A stretch of 64,000 nucleotides of DNA from Escarpia spicata. Its lineage: Eukaryota > Annelida > Polychaeta > Sabellida > Siboglinidae. This document shows positions 1-13,608 of this stretch, in pieces; the stretch's first letter is position 1; the number at the start of each line of letters is the position of its first letter. The position numbers and the translations under genes were made by a program. The notes below the pieces were generated by a model. It was not told the origin of the DNA. It saw nothing but the letters and a program-made list of their open reading frames with translations, and did no database searches. The DNA is taken from the NCBI GenBank assembly GCA_963995525.1, contig OZ023210.1:24863073-24927072 (forward strand). The letters are read 5' to 3'.

Positions 1-322
1 TCTTTGTTTTAATGTTTTCCTGGATCAACATATTCTATGGTGGGTAGGATTTTTTCAGAATGACTTTGTAACTGAGGTGCCACAGTACTTGGAATTGCTA
101 GCATCATGATTTTAGTGTTATGTTAGCAGGACTTCCAATCAAACATTTTAAAGAGATTTCACACAAACGTTCTTCAAACTGATACAGGAAACACGTATTT
201 TTACGGCTAGAGATTTGGTTAGGTGGCATACATTTTTGTGTTTTCTTTTGCTTGGATTTATATATCTTTTAACATTGTCATCATAACAAGTTGCCTTTCA
301 TGTTTCCCGTTTCATTTTACAG

Positions 323-3300
323 TGGATATTACAACTTATCATAGAGGTTTCCATGGCGACCTGAATGAGACATTCTTCGTAGGGGACGTTGATGACAAGA
401 GCAAGAAACTAGTGCGAGTGACGCACGAGTGTCTTGCCAAGGCCATAGATCTAGGTATACTAGGAACCAAGCATACACACATTGTCCATATGCCAATTTA
501 AAAAGATATCTTTTAAAATGTTTCTTGAATGTGTTGAAACTCTTGAGACCTTTAATGTTCTCAGAAAGGTTGTTCCATAGTATGTTTATTTGCCCACTAA
601 AGCAACATGTTACAGCCCATAACACAACATGTTACAGCCCATAGGTACAAGAGGAGTGATGATATAGTTTTGTACATTGTTTAAATGTGCAGGATGCTTC
701 ATAATAATATAAAAATATGTTAAAAATAATATGTTGTAATAAAAAAACAATACTTGTTATATCGTATATAAAATTATGTATACTATATTGCTATGGAATA
801 ATAATTGAGGAAATAAATAGAACATGGAATATTGATATAAACGTGTCATAGTAAAACTAGTAGATGATTTACATTTAAAAAATCATATAATAAAATAAAT
901 TATGTTATACTGTTATAAGTAAACTAAACTAAGATAAATATATTATAATAAATAAATTAGGATAAAGTTTGCTGCTGCTGCTCACTGTGTCAGGTGTCTG
1001 TGTTGTTGGCTGCAGTGAAACCAGGTGTTCGCTACAGAGAGGTGGGAGATGTCATACAGAAGCATGCTCAGGCAAATGGCTTCTCTGTCGTACGAAGTTA
1101 CTGTGGCCATGGTATCCATAGGTGAGCCATCACATATCTGCAGGTTAGACAGGTGCCACTGAGGTCCTGTCTCGGTCAGCTCATCATCTGTTGAGTTGTA
1201 TATAATATCTTGCAGCTCAGACAAAATTTAATCACCCGTTAGTTGTCCATGCTACAATGTAGTGATGAAATAAATTTTATAGTAACAGAATTGCCCACCT
1301 AAATACACTATTGAATCTGTCCCATTCTTACACACCAGGTGGCACTGCTGTAGTTAATTGTGTAGATTTAAAGTATGTCTGAAAACATAGCGTCCAAATA
1401 GTTAGTCATTATGGTAGGTAATTGTGTAGACACGTGTTTTGAAGAATGTTTTCTCTTACAGGCTCTTTCACACGGCCCCCAGTGTTCCCCATTATGCAAG
1501 TAAGTCATGTTGTCTTCTCTTCTCTGTCAGTGTTGGCTGTGGTCATTGTGATGACAGTTTGGCCACAATGCGAGACATATCCCTAAGATGGGTGTGGAAA
1601 GATATGAGGAAGAGGGAAGGAATCAATAGTGTGTAATAAAAGGGGGTTTGGGAAGAGTTTCGCAGGTTTCCAGGCCTGAGATATTTATTGACAATGGTGC
1701 TTCAAAGAAAGTTTGCTCTAAACAAAGAATTTGGTTTCCTGTGCCATTTGGGACAAGAATTTCTATTTTCATACTTTTCAACGTTATACATGATGGTGCC
1801 AGCTTGTTTTTTCTGTTGACTTAAAATTGAAATGTAGGGTTTCTGTATAACTGTTCTGTTCCCCATAGTTAAAAATATTGAATTCTAGTTACCTCTTTAT
1901 TGTTTGTAACTTAATCAGAATTTTTATAATAAAATTTGTCAGATTTTAATTACAAATATTTAAAATGTCATATCTGGTTTGTGTGCAGAGAACAAGGCGA
2001 TAGGCATTATGAAGGCGGGCCATGCCTTCACCATAGAACCTATGATCTCTGAAGGTTGGTAACTGAGTAATCTGATGGTCATTCCAGACAATAAGCAACT
2101 CTTCTGCATGTTAATTTGACCGTGTAGACTCCACGGTACTTTAAGAAACATGCTCCAAGTCCCTGCGTATATAAAATACAGGAGCACCTAGTTTTTTGCA
2201 TTTAACTTTTTTGTATTTTGTTTCCTAACATTGCAGGTTGTGCTTATTTTAAAGGTAAGTGAATTACGCACAAGATGGTTCTAAATATACTAATCACCTT
2301 TTAAATTATACACTCAAAACACAATACGATGTGTTTGGGTGTGTTCACATAGAATACTATGTATCTCTACAAACTCTTTGTTAACTGATTTCTTCAAACA
2401 TAACTCTTTCAAAAAACTTCCAATTTAAAGCCATATATAACAAATACGCCTAGCGCACAGCAGTTACAATAAAGAATCCAGTGACACAAGTTACATACGT
2501 ATCCAGAAGACAATGCCACTTCCATACGTCATCAAAACTAAAAGATGGATCCATGCAGTTGGGGAAGCGAGCGTCTGGACGTTTACAGATAGGTGGGGTC
2601 AAAAGGGGTAATTGCCCCACATACATGCTCTTTTGGATGCCTTATGACCAAAAAAATCTTGTTGGAATCATTTAATTAATCCCATTTTTTTATAAACATG
2701 CAAACAAAGTATGACAGGTATCAAGTGTGTCTGCTTATTGTGCAGATACATTAGTTAGATGTTGATGTGAAATAATATTAAATATACAGAACTATAATGT
2801 ACATGATACAACACCTCTGATGTTGATGTTTCTTCCAAACATCTCGGTTATTTTATTTTGTTCATCATGGTATAAGTTAGAACAATAGCACAATAGACAA
2901 AACGGAAGAAATTGAAACATTAATGTTTCAGACATAAAATAATTTCAGTCATGTCTCGTGTGCAGATATTAGTAAGACACCCTACTGTCACCAAAACTAT
3001 AGCTATCTGTATTATAAAGTTACATATACATAATGTTTCTTGTATTTTCTAATTATATGGCATATATATAAATAAATTGTATATATGCAAATAAACATTA
3101 TACAAAATGTAATCATAAATGTAATTAATAAAAGGAAAGAATAAAAATTTGGGTAAAATCATGAACTGTAAACTGAACGTCCAAAGGGGCACTCTTGAAC
3201 ATTGAATTATACAATACATAATCACAGTATTCGAATAACTGTTAATTATTAACTTTTATTGTTTTATAATTTTTTTGATCTCCCATTAATGACAGGCCTT

Positions 3301-4046
3301 CAATACAAATATTTTCGTAATGTAAAAACAATCACTGAGACCTATAATTGTCGGATTTGGTGTGTTTTATGATTTCTGTGATCTAAGACTAACAAACTGG
3401 CCAATTGAATCCTAATTCTATCTGATGCAGCCAGTTGTATCTCCAAAACAGTGTGCAAAAACGGAACCTTGAAAAACCCTGGATTAATGAAAAAAATTCA
3501 GTGCATCAAGATTGTTCACTCACATAACATATTGCCTATGATATTGGCTCTAACCCTGAACATCAGGGGTGTATAAAATGGAGATCATCAGGGTGGATAT
3601 AATTCCTTATTAATGTGGCCAGAGAAAAAGAATTTGTCCACATTTTGTTAATAAATAATATTGCTACAAACTTCCCACAATATTGTTGGAACTGCCGTCA
3701 TGTGCTGACCAACAATAGCATCACATGACGACTTAGGAGTGACTCAGTATAATGCTGATGAAGTGACCATGAGAGTGCCAAAAGTTCCATTTGAGCCACT
3801 CGGGATTCATACAGGTAACTGAACTTCCAATTATTGTACAAGTTAAAGAACCACAGGGTCAACTCGGTTTTTATCTCTGCTCCAGGCATTTGGCGTGACC
3901 AGACATGGCCGGATAACTGGACGGCGGTCACTCAGGACGGTAAGCGGTCAGCCCAGTTTGAACACACCCTGTTGGTGACGGACACTGGATGTGACGTCCT
4001 CACACGCAATAAGAATGGACAGCCTCATTTCCTCGACAAGATGTGA
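323..4046 (+). CDS. METAP1: Methionine aminopeptidase type 1, last five exons (5' part outside the window)
   Basis: Removes the initiator methionine from nascent proteins in the cytosol using a two-metal pita-bread fold. Five exons are visible, each with AG acceptor and GT donor and matching phases: 323-454, 1016-1121, 1462-1499, 1989-2054 and 3886-4046 (stop TGA at 4044-4046). The first exon has the metal-binding stretch [14 protein letters not shown]; the second has YCGHGI with a metal-ligand His; the third [12 protein letters not shown]; the fourth [10 protein letters not shown] with a metal-ligand Glu; the fifth [12 protein letters not shown] with the last Glu ligand. All metal ligands expected in this part are present. 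The N-terminal zinc-finger part and early catalytic exons lie to the left of the window. HGI is followed by HRLF where a Gly-Lys is more usual. The assignment to METAP1 rather than the mitochondrial METAP1D rests on the [12 protein letters not shown] and APSVPHYA segments. Confidence 0.93.
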
Positions 4047-4177
4047 CATCGTTGCTGTCGGTCTCTCGGAATGTCGTCTCTTAGTGTGTACTCCTTGCCA
4101 GAATTGTAAAACTATATAAAGTATGCAAAGCACATTTCTATACCAAAAACGGTGGAATTCCACGAAATGATTACTGC

Positions 4178-4232
4178 AATAAAAATGTAACCAAAAAACA
4201 GTGGAATTCCACGAAACGATTGTGGCAATAAA
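4178..4232 (+). terminator. Two polyadenylation signals of the METAP1 gene
   Basis: AATAAA occurs at 4178-4183 and again at 4227-4232, 132 and 181 nt after the METAP1 stop codon. The two lie in a near-duplicate block of about 45 bp that contains GTGGAATTCCACGAAA twice, so the second signal looks like a local duplication. Confidence 0.7.
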
Positions 4233-5490
4233 AATATAGAGCACACGTGAAGTCTTATTATTGAACTTTCTCTAGAATAGTTCATTTAATTTAGTACCAT
4301 TCTTATTAACATATCCATAATTGTCAGATTCCTGGAGAAAGTTTTGCGGCTTCACCAATACAACTAATGTCTGATGACATTATCATGGATGTTATGAAGC
4401 TCCTAGTTGCCCTACTCTACAATGACGTCATCTGACCAGACCTGGAATCAGTTGTATTGACGACGCCACCTCAATAAAATCGCGTCTCTGTAAGTTCCCT
4501 TATTAGGAACTGTTGGATATGTTCATAAGAATTATGTATGTTTCTTGTAGAAGTTGCCACCATGAAACATTCCAGCTTAGACTAAATACATTTAATTCTA
4601 AATAAATATATGTATATAATATATATATAAAGTATATATGCATTGCTTCAGACCAGATATTTGGCAGTATGGCGGCTGCAAGTGAACTGCACTTGAGAGA
4701 TTATGGTTACACCAGCTCAGCTCTTGCACGGCACACTGCTTTGGTGTGGACAGTGAACAGTGAACAGTGAACAGTGAACAGAAATAGTTAAGCTAGGATT
4801 TAATATATATGGAAACGGCATGCAGCGTAACAATGAATGTAGCGCCAATCGGAAATTAATAGAAGTAGTTCCATAAGTATATAGGTGGACGAATTTGTTC
4901 ATGCGGATGCGGCAAATTGAATCGCTCCATGTACTGATTCGAATCGTATATGCACAGGAATTGGTTATGATATTCTCAAAAGTGACATCACTACTGAGGT
5001 ATTGGTATGTCTCCCTGTATATGGAATCCTAGCTTTTAATTGGTCGTGTTATACACAACTTGGCCGATGTGTCGGTATCATCAATGCTCTGCATCTCCAC
5101 CATACATAGTAGACCTCGATGTTGACAAGTTTGGAGTAATTGTAGATATATATCAGCTGCAATAGAGAATACCACACTCATGGAACCGAGTCGCAGCCAA
5201 ATATCAGGTCACAGGCTGTGCGTCTTACGAAAGTACCACAGCTTTGTCCGCATGGCTTCCCCACAATGGAGAGAACGTAAGTCTTCTGCAACACCTCCCT
5301 AAAGTCTGAGACGGTCTCCATTTGACTACTAGATGAGGGAGCACAATTGTCACCACACGTCTCACTCAGTCTCTCAACTCGGCTAGAAGACCACAAATAC
5401 TTATATATATATAGTCATTTGAGATTTATGACGTTTCAATCACACGCAGCGCGCACTGGTCAACAAGCAGCGAAACATGACCCAAAGTCG
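4233..5490. other. Intergenic stretch between METAP1 and the next exon
   Basis: No convincing coding exon is seen. It contains a short GTGAACA tandem run (about 4750-4782) and AT-rich dinucleotide tracts near 4612-4640. Confidence 0.5.
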
Positions 5491-5906
5491 TCAGAGGTCA
5501 ATCGTCAGCCTGCCCCGCATCGAGTTGTAGCCGACGTTCTCTTCGACCGGCTGTCCGAGGGGATACTTCTCTCCCTTGTACACGCACGGCCCTCCCAGCC
5601 TCCACGCGTCCGCCTCATCCACATCTGGTGCCAGCACGGCCTCGTTGTCGTACGAGTCCGCCAGGTGGCGCACATGGTACCTTCGCCACCTGGTGCCGGT
5701 TCTGTTGCAGCCAAAGATGGCGGTTATGATGGCTACGACGGCGACGGTGGCGACGAGGGCGAGGCTGATAGTGAGCTGTAGTATGTGCAGGTGGAACGCG
5801 GCTGTCTGTGAGTCGTGGACGTCTGGGGATACATACCACGCTGTCCGGTTGAACAAGTTGATGTCGTCCAGTGACGTGTCGTTGCCCGGGAACCACGTGG
5901 TGGCGT
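5491..5906 (-). CDS. C-terminal exon of a single-pass membrane protein, family not recognised
   Basis: On the - strand a good splice acceptor (CTTCCTGTGTTACAG) ends at 5907. An open frame of 138 codons runs from there to the stop at 5491. It begins with (D/x)ATTWFPGNDTSLDD, carries N-glycosylation sites (NDT, NRT), then a strong membrane segment (LTISLALVATVAVVAIITAI), then a 70-residue cytoplasmic tail ending RGRLTIDL. The tail contains DEADAWRLGGPCVYKGEKYP. The layout suggests a type I membrane protein whose ectodomain lies in upstream exons to the right (higher coordinates). I do not recognise the family. The exon is GC-richer than its surroundings, as expected for coding sequence. Confidence 0.6.
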
Positions 5907-6329
5907 CTGTAACACAGGAAGCGGCCTACATATAGTAGGGTGGGGTCAGATGGGCCACCGAGTAGATTATATCCGATAACTGTCGGCGTCTAATACATAT
6001 CCAAGAAATAACAAGTGTTTATGTTAGACCACCAACAGATGTCCCTAACAACTCGTTTCTTGAACGAAATTAACTCGCAAAGAATTTTGACAACCGATAA
6101 TCATATTGCGAGTGGGCGTATTTACGTGGGTCGTTTCAGGACCTTTCTTTAAAAAAGTTTTGAGATGACCTGTAACATCAGCAGTGTTTGAATTTTCGAA
6201 CGATTGAGAGTCATATTGTGGAAGGGATCTGCATGTGTAGAGTACTTTGAGCGGGAAACGATGACCAGTCATAACATACAAGGCATTGGTTTCAAGTGTG
6301 GTGGCCGACAGGGGGTCAACGTTGTAAGA

Positions 6330-6900
6330 AAGCATGTTGTAAGCCATCAAAGTGGTCAAAAGTGGAACTGAGATGTTGCTTCCATCACTCAAACGGGTTT
6401 AAATTTCATGATTTAGTTAAATACAAGACTATGTTTATACTTTATAAAGCAAACAACCACTCTTTAAATGGTCGTATTCAAGAATTATTTGAACCAACCG
6501 CAGCTATATACATGCATGATACCAGACACATAAAACTCAACGGTATGAGAACGTGGAACAATTTAGCAAATAAATTGACTCGGCTTCCAAGTTTAACATA
6601 ATTTAAAAAAACATTCAAGTTGTCATTACTTTCTACACATTTGTTAATTGAAGATTAAATTAAACCCGTGTATTAGTAACACAAGCACTATGATAACAAG
6701 TTTATACATGAGTTGTGAATATTATTTTGTAATTTATTTATAATTAATGTTGTATTTATTCATTTTTTTAGTTTGAGAAGGGCATAGCAACATATAAGTC
6801 TGTGACTTCAGCTATGTCTTTTCAGCAGCAGCAGCACCCTGTACTGCGCATGTATTATGTTGTTGTTGAATAAACCTTTAATTCATTCATAACACCCATC
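6330..6900 (+). mobile_element. 3' end of a non-LTR retrotransposon (CR1/L2-like), fragment
   Basis: The frame around 6390-6600 reads FHDLVKYKTMFILYKANN, then RTWNNLANKLTRLPSL and, after a stop, FKKTFK. This is the typical C-terminal end of a LINE ORF2 (the WN-LP...L..FKK motif). The reading is broken by stops. The 3' region ends near 6890 in short ATTC-type repeats, as expected for a LINE tail. Confidence 0.6.
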
Positions 6901-7051
6901 GTGTTCTACGTACGGTCTACGTTGCAGCGGCATTTAAAATTGAATGAAGCTATCAGAAAGCAACCGGGAACAGCTGCTTTGAAGTCAGGCCCAGTGTTTT
7001 CGAGAGAAACTTGATTAGCATGTATGTTGTTACAGGATTCAGTTATGTGCA

Positions 7052-7219
7052 TAATTGGAAGTGTGAATTAAGTTACCTTTCCGAATCCTCGATGTCTCTT
7101 ACGGAGCTTTCGGTGTCCTCACGACACCCAGTCCAACGCCGATGAGGGTGTCGTGAGGACACCAAAAGCTACGTAAGAGACATAAAGAATTCGAAAAGGT
7201 AACTTCATACTTCCAATTA
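7052..7219. repeat. Near-perfect palindrome (fold-back or MITE-like hairpin)
   Basis: The arms, about 75 bp each, run from TAATTGGAAGTGTGAA through GGTGTCCTCACGACACCC and back through GGGTGTCGTGAGGACACC to TTCCAATTA. The loop is only about 15-16 bp (around 7130-7145). A few mismatches separate the arms. No coding capacity is seen. Confidence 0.75.
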
Positions 7220-10130
7220 CGGATTAGACCTCGTTTGTTTAAATACTTGAGTTTGAACGGAGAGAATTCCATCTTACAGTGATATACGTCAGATCCGAAA
7301 CATTCCAATTTGCAGCTACAATCAAAACCAGGATCCATTCTATGTGCTAAATGTAAGCGAATGTACAGAAGTGTACTTATGGTGATATTGCAGATAAACA
7401 ATAACATAAACGACTCTTGATGACCGGGGCCATCGGTACCCATTTGCATTTTGGCGCTGTTCTTCATAACCATTGTGTCTAAAACAAATTCTTTCACAAT
7501 ACGTTAAACAAGACCCATGCATCCGCACATTTCTCATTAAAAAGTCCAATCCAATTAGTATTAAAGGAATAAACGCGTCACTGGCAATGGCCGGTCTTTT
7601 CAGGGTCCAACGACCGTTCCACATGACTGACCAGAAGTTGGTTGAGATCCATAGAATGTGACATCCCGAGTACAAAACGGACTAAAAGACGCCAGCAGGG
7701 GCAAATTAGGGATTTTCACTGGCTCAAGTATGGATACATCCAAGTGCACGGTTGTCTTCGGGATGGCACAGACAAGATGCTAGACGCCGATCGCCGGTGA
7801 TAGAACGAGCGACATCTTGTAAATATTAAGTAGAACTTCGATGGTGGAACAAAACAAGAATTGCGTGCTTCAATATAACGCCATTTATATTATACGAAGT
7901 CATCGTGCCAATGACAATATATTATTTTTATGTCACGAATAGACCCAATAAAAACGTGCTCGTTCGATAGCGTTTTTCCTGTCATGTTTTAACATTTCAT
8001 TAATTATGACAAAAGCCTAATAGAATGTAACGTAACAGAATAGTTGGCTACTTCCAATGGTTGTTCAAATTCAGAAGAGAACATAGATCTGAACTAGATG
8101 ACCGAAGATGTCTAAGCTTTCTTTCAGTTGCTAGTCACACCACAAAAACAATGCGGATGTTGACTCGTTTTGAGAAAAAAAACTTCAAAACACATGGCTA
8201 GCGTGAATACGCAATCCTTGACCAATAAACGATGGTATAAAATTAAAAGGTCGGGAAACTGTTAAAAATTATTACATTTACGAATCGCTGTAAAAGAAAA
8301 CATTGCTATGTTCGATTTTAGTTATATTCAAAGAGTATGCATAAACATTTATGAATTGTATTACACGTGGTTTCGTTTCAGCAACGATTGGAGTAGTGCT
8401 ACACGTGGGGACTGTAACATTATATATATATATATATATAATATTCATTACAAGCAACGCACTACGACTGGTTAATTGGGTATTTATGTGACACTGTAGC
8501 ATATAATTCATCATTGATTATGTTACAATTGACCCGACATGAGGTCGACTGTAACAGCTCACTTGCTTCATATATTTTCAATTCCATAAAATTGTTTTGT
8601 CAATTGAACTCCAAACCCAGTCAAATGTTTAGGTAACGTGCAGTTTAGTGTAAAATACAATGGACAACATTTAGCGCAGAAAGGGCATTTCGTGTTTTAT
8701 TTAAAAAAAATACAATTGTACCCTACAATGAACGAATTGGACTTGAGGAATATAGGGAATATGTTGTTGTACGTGGAAATATGTCCACTACTGGCATGGT
8801 ATATAAAGTGTAGGCCTACTGTGTCAAGGATTCAATAATAACTTACTTTTTACACGGGGCCGATAGGAACGAACGTCTCCGACGCGAGGATGACGCAACG
8901 TTCCGCAGCCAAATATTGTGTTCTGATAGAAATGTAGACTGTAATTATTGGAAAAACATATTCTTCCAACCCATCGTGTTATTCGTGTAGCGGGCGTAAT
9001 ATACAATGAATGTAAGATGACCTACGGGTGTGTGAATATCATATGTGGAGGTTAAATTTATACCAAATTGGCGTGCGTTGACACGAGCCTAGGAGTGTAT
9101 TGGCTGAGTAGATCGTGCCTCGCAAATGTGTTCATAGTCGGAACGGTGGAGTCGTTGGTGCGCAGTTTTACCATTATGAAGTCGAATACAGCAGCCGGGT
9201 GCCATTTGCTAAGCATCACTCACCATCCAGTGACGTCACAGTCACTACCGCCGAAGCGTTGTTCCACAAGTCCGCCAATGTCGTATTCATGTCGACGCAG
9301 ATGGCACTCACGTACGACGAAACAAAATGGCACGTTCGATTAAACGTCGAAAAATGCCGTTTCGCGCATCCAACCAACGGGTTTCATGGCGATCACTCAG
9401 CCTCAGCTTTACGTATGAGCTGTCGTGCAATTGCGCAGTTGCAATCGAGTCACGCTGGCTCGCCTGACACCGATCGATACAAGCACAGTGACAGCTGAGA
9501 ACCGGCGCTTTGTGTTGACGCATTAGTCTGTATTATTCATTGTGCGTCCGCCGAATACCTGTGATTATCGTGTGAGTCACGTGTATAAATATCTGCACAA
9601 TCCCCAAACATTAGCATTCCAGATAAACAGTGGGGGTTGATTTCTCGGAGAGTGGCGAAGAAAAGTCCAGCGAAACCATGTGTTCACGCTATTACTGTAC
9701 ATACGACAAGAAGTGAGGACACTGTGTTTAACAAATAATAATAATAAACTGAATAGATCTAGAATTGATGGGATCTACCCGGACAGTCCCAAAGAGGAAT
9801 AAAATATAATGAAAATAGACGATATCCTTTCTGACTGTTAGGCTACAGTAGGCCAAACAGGCGCTGCCCACCAACAATGCAGGTTTGTATTTCCGGATTA
9901 TAACTTCTAATCAATAGCTGACTGCCACTTGTATCGTTTTGTTGTCACGGATTCTTTCCAAGAGGCTACTGCTATGACGCTGCAATGTGATTAGAGTAGG
10001 CCTTGGCGTAGGTGGTGTCTGTTGTGACACGTTGCCTGGCAACGCCGACGCCAGTATACGTGGTGGCGTGTCCAGTACGTGTGTAAACGTGTGGTTGCAT
10101 TGTTATGTGTATTTCATTATTTAATTGTGC
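7220..10130. other. Non-coding stretch with no recognised gene
   Basis: No exon with convincing signals was found. An AT dinucleotide run is at about 8419-8442. An open frame at 9115-9498 (+, 127 codons) has no recognised domain and no clear splice signals, so I leave it uncalled. Confidence 0.4.
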
Positions 10131-10131
10131 G

Positions 10132-10134
10132 TGG

Positions 10135-10198
<64 letters not shown>

Positions 10199-10218
10199 TG
10201 TGTGTGTGTGTGTGTGTG
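10132..10218. repeat. GCGT tetranucleotide microsatellite
   Basis: Uninterrupted GTGC/GCGT units run from about 10132 to 10200 and grade into GT dinucleotides. Confidence 0.9.
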
Positions 10219-10444
10219 GTAGAGTAGCTTGGGGCATAACGCCCAGTTTTGGAGTTTAACGGCCAACTCTTATTTACATATATGGCTCGAAAATAAGAAT
10301 TTCAAGATAGCTATATGAGGCAACATGTAGTTCTTAACATTCGGTTTCAGCAAACGAAATATACACACAACAATTTGTTTAGTAAAACCAAAGAGGACTG
10401 CATGAGGAGGGGCATGAGAAGACCGGAGGAGGGTGAAAGATGGT

Positions 10445-10575
<131 letters not shown>

Positions 10576-10760
10576 CGTTGTAGAGTCTTTGCTATACTCC
10601 TTCCAAACTTTGTTTCCAGGCTATTCAGGAGATTTTTGTTTTCCGACGTTCTCTGCATATTTCCCCTCGGTCGTTCCTGCTGTCATTATAGATGATGTGT
10701 TTACTACTTTTATATAAGCCGGTGTGTATGCTCTGATATGTTTGTATTGGATTTTTAAAA

Positions 10761-10985
10761 GGAGGCAGTCTGTTCCAAGTTTTTTTATTTAGTAATTAAT
10801 ATAATGTTCTTAAAGCTATACTAACTATGTTGAAGGTTTACTACCCGCCAAACTGTGTTTAATAAGCCCATACCTACGGTCGCAATTTAAAGGCACGACC
10901 ACGGGTGCGTGTTAAAATACACACACATACATAACACATCAAGCTTTATTGGCAATACAGCCGAATCGGGCTGAGTTAACTGCTA
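10761..10985. repeat. Dispersed repeat, copy 1 (other copy near 58461-58585)
   Basis: GGAGGCAGTCTGTTCC, then CTAACTATGTTGAAGGT and, after a gap, GGGCTGAGTTAAC are shared with the stretch at 58461-58585, with matching order. It is probably an old LINE or SINE 3' piece; I cannot class it further. Confidence 0.55.
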
Positions 10986-11109
10986 CGCCCAAAACGGGCC
11001 CCTGAATGGTCCGCTATGCTAACAGGGGCTCACTATCGTCGATATGGTGTTGGTACTATACACACCTGTATTTGTAATGTAATGGTATTATATTATTATT
11101 ATATCATCA

Positions 11110-13560
11110 TCATCACTGTGAAGCCGTAGTATACCGTAGATGGGCCAATACCTCAGCATGTCGTTTCCAAATCTGCTTGTCTTGCGCTATCCTCTGCCAG
11201 ATGGTGTCCTTCCAGTATTCGTCTAGTTCGTTTCTCCACCGTCTCGCCGGTCTTCCTCTAGATCGTTTCCCTTTGTAAGGTCTCCAGGTTGTGATACGCG
11301 ATGTCCATCGGTTATCTTGTAGTCTGTTGATGTGCCCTGCCCAGGTCCACTTCTGTTTTCTGGTTTGTTCTATCACGTCTAGGACCTTTGTCTTCTCTCT
11401 TACCCATATGTTTGTTTTTCTCTCCCGATATGTGATGTTTAACATACATCTTTCCATCTTTGTTTGTGCGGCTGCTAGCTTGTTCTTTGCCTGGATGGTG
11501 AGTGCCCATGTTTCCGCGCCATATGTAATCGCTGGAAGAAAGCATGAGTTGAAGACGTGTCTCTTCAAGCAGGTTCCAAAGTTGCCATTGAATATGTCGC
11601 GGTGTTTGGTGAATGCTGTCCAGCCGGCGGTGATTCTTCTTTGAATTTCCTTGTCTTGGTTTTTGTTTCTGATACTGTATAGCTTTCAACGTTCTCTATC
11701 AACGTTCTCTATCTGCATAGTGTTGATATGTTGGTGTGTATTTTTCTGGCATCACTTTTGTCTTCGAAATGTTCATCTTCAGACCTTGTTTTTCACTTTC
11801 ATCAGCTAGATGACTGAAATATGGTTTCCCAGGTCAGTCTTCGGAATATGCTTTCGAGTGTTGCCGTAAACAGCTTGGGCAATATGACGTCACCCTGTCG
11901 TACTCCTTTCATGATGTTGATCTTGTTGCTTTTTTGTGTAGGTGGACTGTCACCGAGCTGTTGGTGTAGATGTCTTTCAGGAGATCGATGTACACACCTT
12001 CTATCCCCTGTTCTTGAAGGAAGGTCAGTATTGCTTGAGTTTGCATCGAGTGGAAAGCATTCTCGTAGTCGACGAAAGCGACGCAGAGCGGTATATTATA
12101 TTCTCGGCACTTTTCTTTCAGTTGGTTTAAGTCGTGTATGTGATCTGCCGTTGAGTACCTGCTTCTGAATCCTGATTGCTCTTGTGGTTGGTTTTTGTCG
12201 AGTGTCTTCTCTAGCATATTCGTTAGTATCTTTGCGAGTAATTTGATGTTTTATAACAGACATATCGGTCTGTAGTTCTTTGAATCTTTCTTATTTCCCT
12301 TCTTGAAGATTATCACCATATTTGCGTTCTTCCATGTGGTGGATATTCATATTTTTGATAAGCATTTAGTATACAGCTTAGTCAGTGTCTTCGAAATGGT
12401 ACCTTCTTCTGCTTTTATTGTTTCAATGTTTACCTCATCGTTGCCTGATGTCTTCCCATTCTTCCTATCTCTTAGAGCTGCTTCCACCTCCCATGGTTCA
12501 TGGTGTTATATCCGGTACCTCTTTCGGGTCGGTGTAAATTATGGTACTCTGTTCACTGTCGTATAGCTCGATGTAGAATTCCATGATCATATCTTGGTCT
12601 TGTATTTCTCCACACTGCTTCTCTAGAAGTGTAATCAGTCTGTCTCGTCCTAGTGTCTCTGTTCTTCTGGTTTTCTTTAGACTCTTTGATGCCATACTAG
12701 TTTCTCGTATGATCTCTTGTTTGTACTTCCTGATGTCGTCCTTCGCTTTCTTTTTTGATGGTCTTGCATATTTCCGCGTACTCTATTTGTTTTTGTACGG
12801 TCGTCGTTTCTTCATCAGTGCTCGTGTCGGTAACGATATGCTCGTCTTTTCATGCCTGTTGATTGATTTGGCTACTCTTGTCGCACTTAGTTGGATCATC
12901 TCATGTTTTCGCTCATGGTGTCGATGTCGTCTAGTTCTTGTGGTGTTTCGAATTGATTTCGCAGTTCGTGTTGTAATTCGATCGTTTTGTTCCTATTTGT
13001 GTGGTATCTACCCTTGGTGGTCTCTTGTTTATCAACATCTTCCTTTCATCCTTGTCGTCCAGTTTGATATTGCTCATTACATTTCTGGGGTCACTTCGAT
13101 GTTGTCTTGACTGAGGACAGTTACGTCAGTGACCATGTCTGGCCTGTTTGTTAGGATGTAGTCAATTTTGTTCTTCGTTTCTCCATTTGGGCTTTTCCAC
13201 GTCTATCTTCTACCTGCTTTCTTGTGAAACATGGTATTCATGTACTATCTTCATGTTGCCCATTCTATCAAGGTGTCGCCTCTTTCGTTTCTCATACGTA
13301 GGCCAAATTTGTGTGTTGCCGTTTCCGAAATGTGTGTTCGTTTCCCTACTTGCGCATTAAAGTCTCCCATCACTATCGTGTAGTGGGTTGGCTTTTCTAA
13401 GGTCTCATCCACGTCGATGTAGAAGTTGTTTGTTTCTTCTTCTGAGTATGATGTTATTGGTGCATATACTTGTACTATGTTCAGTTTGTAGCGCTTTGTT
13501 ATGCATAGAACAAGTCCTACTACTCTGGGACTGATGCTGTTAACCCTCACTATACTGCCT
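11110..13560 (-). mobile_element. RTE-like non-LTR retrotransposon, degenerate
   Basis: Read on the - strand, the order is endonuclease, reverse transcriptase, C-terminal domain. The APE endonuclease is seen at 13251-13550 (VQVYAPITSYSEEE, VMGDFNAQVG). The reverse transcriptase is at 11909-12217 (QSGFRSRYSTADHI, VAFVDYENAFHS). The C-terminal part is at 11113-11568 (LPAITYGAETWAL, RPARRWRNELDEYW). Frameshifts and stops split it into many pieces, so it is inactive. The YGAETW and GRPARRW motifs place it with the RTE-type endonuclease/reverse transcriptases common in invertebrates. Confidence 0.85.
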
Positions 13561-13575
13561 TTCCATTAATATTAT

Positions 13576-13608
<33 letters not shown>

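Noticed and set aside
9115..9498. 127-codon frame on +
   Set aside because: No domain, no splice or promoter evidence, and an overlapping frame of similar length; not supportable.
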